From positions 1,860,001 through 1,924,000 of the forward strand of contig NZ_CP106798.1 of the NCBI RefSeq assembly GCF_025642155.1: a DNA stretch of 64,000 nt, written 5' to 3'. The notes beneath the pieces were generated by a model, which saw nothing but the letters and a program-made list of their open reading frames with translations, had not been told where the DNA came from and searched no databases. Origin of the DNA: Streptomyces sp. HUAS 15-9. Lineage in GTDB: Bacteria; Actinomycetota; Actinomycetes; Streptomycetales; Streptomycetaceae. How positions within the stretch are numbered: the stretch's first letter is position 1; the number at the start of each line of letters is the position of its first letter. This document shows positions 60,397-64,000 of this stretch, one piece after another. A program made the translations under genes and the position numbers.

Positions 60397-61589
60397 TCAC
60401 AGCCCGCAGTCACAGCACGAGCAGCATTCGCAGCACTCGCACGCCTCACAGCACGAGCAGTCGCAGTTGCAGTCGCAATTGCCGCACCAACCCTCACGCT
60501 TCCTGCGCGACCAGGGACCCTCGTACTCGTCGGCGCAGCACACCTTGCAGGTGCAGCACAGTCCGAGGGCCGCCGCGCACCCGGCCAAGAAGCCCCGCTC
60601 GTCCGGGCGCGGCGGCTCACCGCCGAAGGGGTTGCCGTGGGGGTTGCCCGGCGCCTGGGGCGCGTAGGGGCCCTGCGGCGGTCCGAAGGCGGCCTCGGGC
60701 GCGTGCCCGCACGACGCGGTCCCGAACGCCCGGTCCACCGAGCGCCCCAGCTCGTGCGCGAGCAGCAGATGCGCCAGCTTGCCGTCGACGAACTCCACCT
60801 CGCGCAGGGCGAGCCGGATGCCGTGCAGCGCGTCGTCGGCAAGCCGACGGGCCTCGGTGAGGGAGGTACCGGTCGCGGTGAGCGGGTTCCAGGCGCCGGC
60901 CGCGGCGTCGGCCTCCCGGTCCGCCACGGCGTCCAGGAGGTGCGCCAGCCGTCCGAAGAGGCGCCCGGCCTCGGCGAGCGGCGCGGCGTTGCCCGGCCGC
61001 CCGGCCAGCACCGCGGTGTGCGCGAAGGCGGCGGCGGTCGCGGTCTCGGTCGGCTCGGTCACCGTCAGGATCGGTGTTCCCGGTCCCGCGAGGGTCTCGA
61101 TGCCGACCTGCCGGTCGACGGCGTCGACGAGCAGGGCCGTGTCGAAGCCGACGGCGGACCCGCTGCGCGCGCGCCGGCCCGCCCCCAGCTCTCGGCCACC
61201 CGCCGCGCGGCGAGCGCCACCGGCTTGCGGGCCAGCAGTCCGTCCCGGTCGGCGACGTGGTCGCGCACCTTGGCCGAGGCGAGCACCAGCGAGACGGCCG
61301 CCGCGAGCCGCGCGCCCTCCCCCTGTGCGACGGAGGCGGTCCGCATACCGCGCAACGGGCAGGGCCCGGCCGTACGCCGCCACCCTCCCGCCGTTCCCGC
61401 CGTCCTGGCGTTCACGGCCTGAGCCTCCGTCAAAACCGATATGAGAAGCCCGTCATAGTTCGTCACGATGCGTGCGAACTGTCCGTGGTCACCACGCAGC
61501 GCGAGGCACAGCCCGCACAAGTGCGCCATCCACTGGGTCTTGAGGCTCTCCCCGAGCCGATGGCTGCAGGGCCTGACGATTCCGAACAC
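60397..61589 (-). pseudogene. DUF5685-family protein, frameshifted
   Basis: Starts at a GTG at 61589 with GGGGGA upstream (VFGIVRPCSHRLGESLKTQWMAHLCGLCLALRGDHGQFAR, the DUF5685 start). The frame is lost near 61165-61180 in a (GC)5 run; in the next frame the family sequence continues (SAVGFDTALLVDAVDRQ, GIETLAGPGTPILTVTEPTETATAAAFAHTAVL) to a TGA at 60397. The end is Cys-rich (WCGNCDCNCDCSCCEACECC), possibly metal-binding. One base deletion or a 2-bp slip explains the break; a sequencing error is possible. Function unknown. Confidence 0.8.
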
Positions 61590-61900
61590 AACGATCCCCC
61601 GTGGGCTGTACGACGTTGAGCTGCGGCATCGTATCGACCGATCGTCATCTCGCAGCAGCCCCGCGACTCACCCAGACGCGCCATTCATCACCCGGACGCC
61701 ACCGACAATAATATTTCACTCTCAGTCAGCAGCCGTATAGAGAACGACCCTTGGGGCACCTGGGCTCTCGACGAACGGGCTGTGCACCAGTACCGTCACA
61801 AACCCCCCGCGCGGCGTCTATCCACTTGGCGCGCCATCCGCATCATGGACGACCATAGGGATGCGAAAAGCAAGAAGGACCGCTGTGAGAGGAGGCGTCC
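61590..61900. other. 311-bp divergent promoter region, DUF5685 / sflA
   Basis: No gene seen. A short A/T-rich pocket (ACAATAATATTTCAC, 61709-61723) stands out from the high-GC surroundings and may hold promoters. The sflA ribosome site GAGAGGAGG is just before 61901. Confidence 0.4.
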
Positions 61901-62341
61901 ATGGGATCGGTACGCAAAGCGAGTGCCTGGCTTGGCCTCGTCGACGACAACGACGACGAGCGTTACTACGACGACGACTACTCCGAAGGGACCGAGCAGC
62001 CCGGGGATGCCTGGGTCACCGACCCGCGGGTCAAGGTGGCCTCGGACGTCGCCGAGGAGAGGGGCCGCCGCATCGGCACGGTCACCCCGGACAGCTTCCG
62101 GGACGCGCGTGCCATCGGCGAGCTGTTCCGGGAGGGGGTCCCGGTCATCATGAACCTCACGGCGATGGAGCCGGCCGACGCCAAGCGCGTGGTCGACTTC
62201 GCGGCCGGACTGACCTTCGGCCTGCGCGGCACGATCGAGCGCGTCGCCACCCGCGTCTTCCTGCTGACGCCGGCCAACACGGAGATCGTCAGCGGCGAGG
62301 CGTCGGCCCACCGCTCGGACGGCTTCTTCAACCAGAGCTGA
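61901..62341 (+). CDS. sflA: SepF-like cell-division protein SflA
   Basis: 146 residues, ATG with GAGGAGG upstream. Acidic N-terminus ([19 protein letters not shown]) and the SepF beta-rich domain at ~50-140 ([66 protein letters not shown]). S. coelicolor has three SepF proteins; from memory, position and sequence fit the SCO1749 paralogue SflA, which affects branching and tip growth rather than FtsZ ring placement. Shorter than SepF itself and lacking its amphipathic membrane helix in a clear form. Confidence 0.9.
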   Translation: MGSVRKASAWLGLVDDNDDERYYDDDYSEGTEQPGDAWVTDPRVKVASDVAEERGRRIGTVTPDSFRDARAIGELFREGVPVIMNLTAMEPADAKRVVDFAAGLTFGLRGTIERVATRVFLLTPANTEIVSGEASAHRSDGFFNQS

Positions 62342-62368
62342 GGCAGGGCCGCTCGCCGGCCCTGCCTC
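62340..62368. terminator. Bidirectional terminator
   Basis: GAGGCAGGGCCG (62340-62351), loop CTCGC, CGGCCCTGCCTC (62357-62368): a perfect 12-bp stem starting at the sflA stop and lying 3' of the convergent acyl-CoA dehydrogenase. Confidence 0.87.
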
Positions 62369-62385
62369 GGCCCGAGGGGGCCGGG

Positions 62386-63576
62386 TCAGCGGAAGGCGTC
62401 GAGTCCGGTGAGCGCCTTGCCCAGCACGAGCTGGTGCATCTCGACGGTGCCCTCATAGGTGAGCACCGACTCGAGGTTGGTCGCGTGCCGCATGACGGGG
62501 TATTCGAGCGAGATCCCGTTGGCACCGAGGATCGTCCGCGCCGTACGGCAGATGTCGATGGCCTCCCGTACGTTGTTGAGCTTGCCGAAGCTGACCTGCT
62601 CGGGACGCAGGCGGCCGGCGTCCATGCGCCGCCCCAGATGATGGGCGAGCAGGATCCCCTTGTGCAGCTCGACCGCCATGTCGGCGAGTTTGGCCTGGGT
62701 GAGCTGGAAGCCCCCGATGGGCCGCCCGAACTGCTCCCGCGTCTTCGCGTATTCGACAGCCGCCTCGAAAGAGCTGCGGGCCGCGCCCATGGCTCCCCAG
62801 ACGATGCCGTACCGGGCGTGCGAGAGGCAGCTGAGCGGGCCGCGCAGTCCTACGACGTCCGGGAGGACGGCGTCCGCGGGCAGCCGTACGTCGTCGAGGA
62901 CGAGTTCGCTGGTGACGCTGGCGCGCAGGGACCACTTGTGCTTGATCTCGGGCGCGGAGAATCCGGGGGCGTCGGTGGGCACGACGAACCCGCGGATGCC
63001 CTCGTCGGTCTGCGCCCAGACGACGGCGACTCCCGCCACCGACCCGTTGGTGATCCACATCTTCCGCCCGTTGAGCACCCAGTCGCCGCCGTCGCGCTTG
63101 GCGTGGGTGCGCATCGAGGCGGGGTCGGAGCCGTGGTCGGGCTCGGTGAGCCCGAAGCAGCCGATGACCTCACCGGCGGCCATGCGGGGCAGCCACTGCT
63201 GCTTCTGCTCCTCGCTCCCGAACCGGTGGATGGCGTACATGGCGAGGGATCCCTGTACGGAGACGAGGGACCGGATACCCGAGTCGGCGGCCTCCAGCTC
63301 CAGACAGGCGAGTCCGTACTGAACGGCGGAGGCACCGGCGCAGCCGTATCCGTCCAGGGACATCCCGAGCGCCCCGATCCCGCCGAGCTCCCGGGCCAGC
63401 TCCCTGATACCGGGCAGCTCGCCCTTCTCGTACCAGTCGGCGATGTGCGGCAGGACGCGGTCCGCGGCCCAGCTGCGCACGGTGTCCCGGATGGCGAGGT
63501 CCTCCGGGTCCAGCAGGTCGTCGATCCCGAGGGGGTCGGCGGGGTCGAACGGGGGCAACTTCGAGGACGCGGACAT
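62386..63576 (-). CDS. Acyl-CoA dehydrogenase, glutaryl-CoA dehydrogenase-like
   Basis: 396 residues, ATG with GGAGGG upstream. N-terminus DPADPLGIDDLLDPEDLAIRDTVRSW, middle FGLTEPDHGSDPASM and VLNGRKMWITNG, C-terminal TYEGTVEMHQLVLGKALTGLDAF with the catalytic Glu. The overall shape and motifs match the glutaryl-CoA dehydrogenase subgroup, which oxidises and decarboxylates, but the substrate is not proven. Upstream, the operator 63603-63617 links it to the TetR regulon of the 6824 gene. Confidence 0.94.
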   Translation of the reverse strand: MSASSKLPPFDPADPLGIDDLLDPEDLAIRDTVRSWAADRVLPHIADWYEKGELPGIRELARELGGIGALGMSLDGYGCAGASAVQYGLACLELEAADSGIRSLVSVQGSLAMYAIHRFGSEEQKQQWLPRMAAGEVIGCFGLTEPDHGSDPASMRTHAKRDGGDWVLNGRKMWITNGSVAGVAVVWAQTDEGIRGFVVPTDAPGFSAPEIKHKWSLRASVTSELVLDDVRLPADAVLPDVVGLRGPLSCLSHARYGIVWGAMGAARSSFEAAVEYAKTREQFGRPIGGFQLTQAKLADMAVELHKGILLAHHLGRRMDAGRLRPEQVSFGKLNNVREAIDICRTARTILGANGISLEYPVMRHATNLESVLTYEGTVEMHQLVLGKALTGLDAFR

Positions 63577-63898
63577 GGAACACCCTCCGGCACGAGATAA
63601 AAACTAGCACCGCTAGTTACGACTCATCCCAGACGTTACGACGCAACCAACCGAACGTCCAGTCCACACTCTCCCACCCTCGCACCCGTGCGGGTCACGC
63701 AAGGGGCGGGCGTTTTCAGCGAAACGCACGGCGTGGACATAGGTTCCAGCCCACGGCCGACCGGCCGCCAACGGCGAAGAACCCCACGGGAAAGGCCAGC
63801 CTCTCAGCCGACTGTCATGGGCGGTGCACGGGTGGGAAAACACAACCCACGCGCGGACAGCCGCAAACGACGAGCAACCACGAACCACAGCGGAGCGA
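63577..63898. other. 322-bp non-coding region with operator site C
   Basis: Apart from the palindrome at 63603-63617, I see no gene. A weak GTGGG-N9-CCCAC hairpin (63833-63851) could terminate the gene entering from the right edge. Confidence 0.5.
63603..63617. promoter_or_regulatory. Shared TetR-type operator, site C
   Basis: ACTAGCACCGCTAGT, 6 of 7 pairs, the best copy of the ACTAGC-N3-GCTAGT palindrome, 27 bp upstream of the glutaryl-CoA dehydrogenase-like gene and 57 kb from the tetR at 6824. Confidence 0.78.
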
Positions 63899-64000
63899 CT
63901 ACGCCGAGACGCGCGTCCTCGTCGGCTCCCTCGGCGCCGGCAGCTCCACCGCCGGCTCCACCGACTCCGCCATCTCCTCCTCGCACTGCATGACCCGCGG
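63899..64000 (-). CDS. C-terminus of an unidentified protein (runs in from the right edge)
   Basis: A frame open from the edge ends at a TAG (63899-63901) and reads, at its end, VEPAVELPAPREPTRTRVSA. The acidic then Pro/Arg-rich ending and codon use are plausible for a real protein; 33 residues are too few to name it. Confidence 0.4.
   Translation of the reverse strand, partial: PRVMQCEEEMAESVEPAVELPAPREPTRTRVSA

Overview
This is a chromosomal window from a Streptomyces-type actinomycete. GC content is very high, third codon positions are strongly G/C, GTG and TTG starts are common, and the gene content is typical of the genus: a SepF-like protein, an AA10 LPMO with a C-terminal LAxTG sorting signal, S1E proteases of the S. 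griseus protease type, a dnaE2/dinP-like pair and many TetR regulators. From memory, the order hmgA, kinase, SGNH esterase, LPMO, lipase, MarR, Y-polymerase, dnaE2, sepF-like, acyl-CoA dehydrogenase follows the SCO1715-SCO1750 part of the S. coelicolor core chromosome. I could not check this. I saw no rRNA, tRNA, CRISPR array, insertion sequence or prophage.

Layout. 1-3.9 kb: a truncated penicillin-acylase homologue, a zinc-ribbon protein, an Rnl5-type RNA ligase and soxR. 4-11 kb: acyl-CoA, alcohol and aldehyde oxidation genes with TetR and ArsR regulators. 11-17.4 kb: a secreted DUF3574 protein, a lone sugar-type ABC ATPase, a frameshifted surface protein, a molybdopterin oxidoreductase with a TetR gene, and a probable lipoprotein. 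17.5-20.8 kb: homogentisate dioxygenase, a GntR regulator and an orphan type ISP specificity-domain protein. 20.9-24.7 kb: a TetR-controlled drug-type ABC exporter and a CoA transferase. 25-31.5 kb: an ECF sigma/anti-sigma pair divergent from a DUF4331 - TPR - NicO metal-transporter cluster. 31.5-34.6 kb: a receptor kinase, an SGNH esterase and a small membrane protein. 35-43 kb: a translationally coupled polysaccharide operon (two GT2 enzymes, a deacetylase, a giant flippase-like fusion) and a convergent membrane-anchored glycoside hydrolase. 43-51.6 kb: an AAA ATPase, small enzymes, the LPMO, a lipase and a MarR/cupin pair. 51.6-56 kb: an error-prone replication operon, dnaE2 plus a Y-family homologue that has lost catalytic residues, behind LexA-like boxes. 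56-60 kb: two S1E proteases flanking a stomatin-like protein. 60-64 kb: a frameshifted DUF5685 gene, sflA, a glutaryl-CoA-dehydrogenase-like gene and the tail of a further gene.

Strongest observations. (1) One 15-bp operator, ACTAGC-N3-GCTAGT in type, lies before three acyl-CoA/aldehyde oxidation loci up to 57 kb apart and next to one tetR, so it probably marks a regulon. (2) A 45-57 bp hairpin repeat is inserted in frame in two protein-coding genes, in opposite senses relative to translation, with a third copy between genes. (3) The dnaE2 operon looks like an ImuB/ImuC mutasome without ImuA. Upstream of it lie two LexA-like boxes and what looks like a decayed partial copy of dnaE2 itself. 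(4) The sigma/anti-sigma/DUF4331/TPR/NicO cluster is the best candidate for a little-described functional system.
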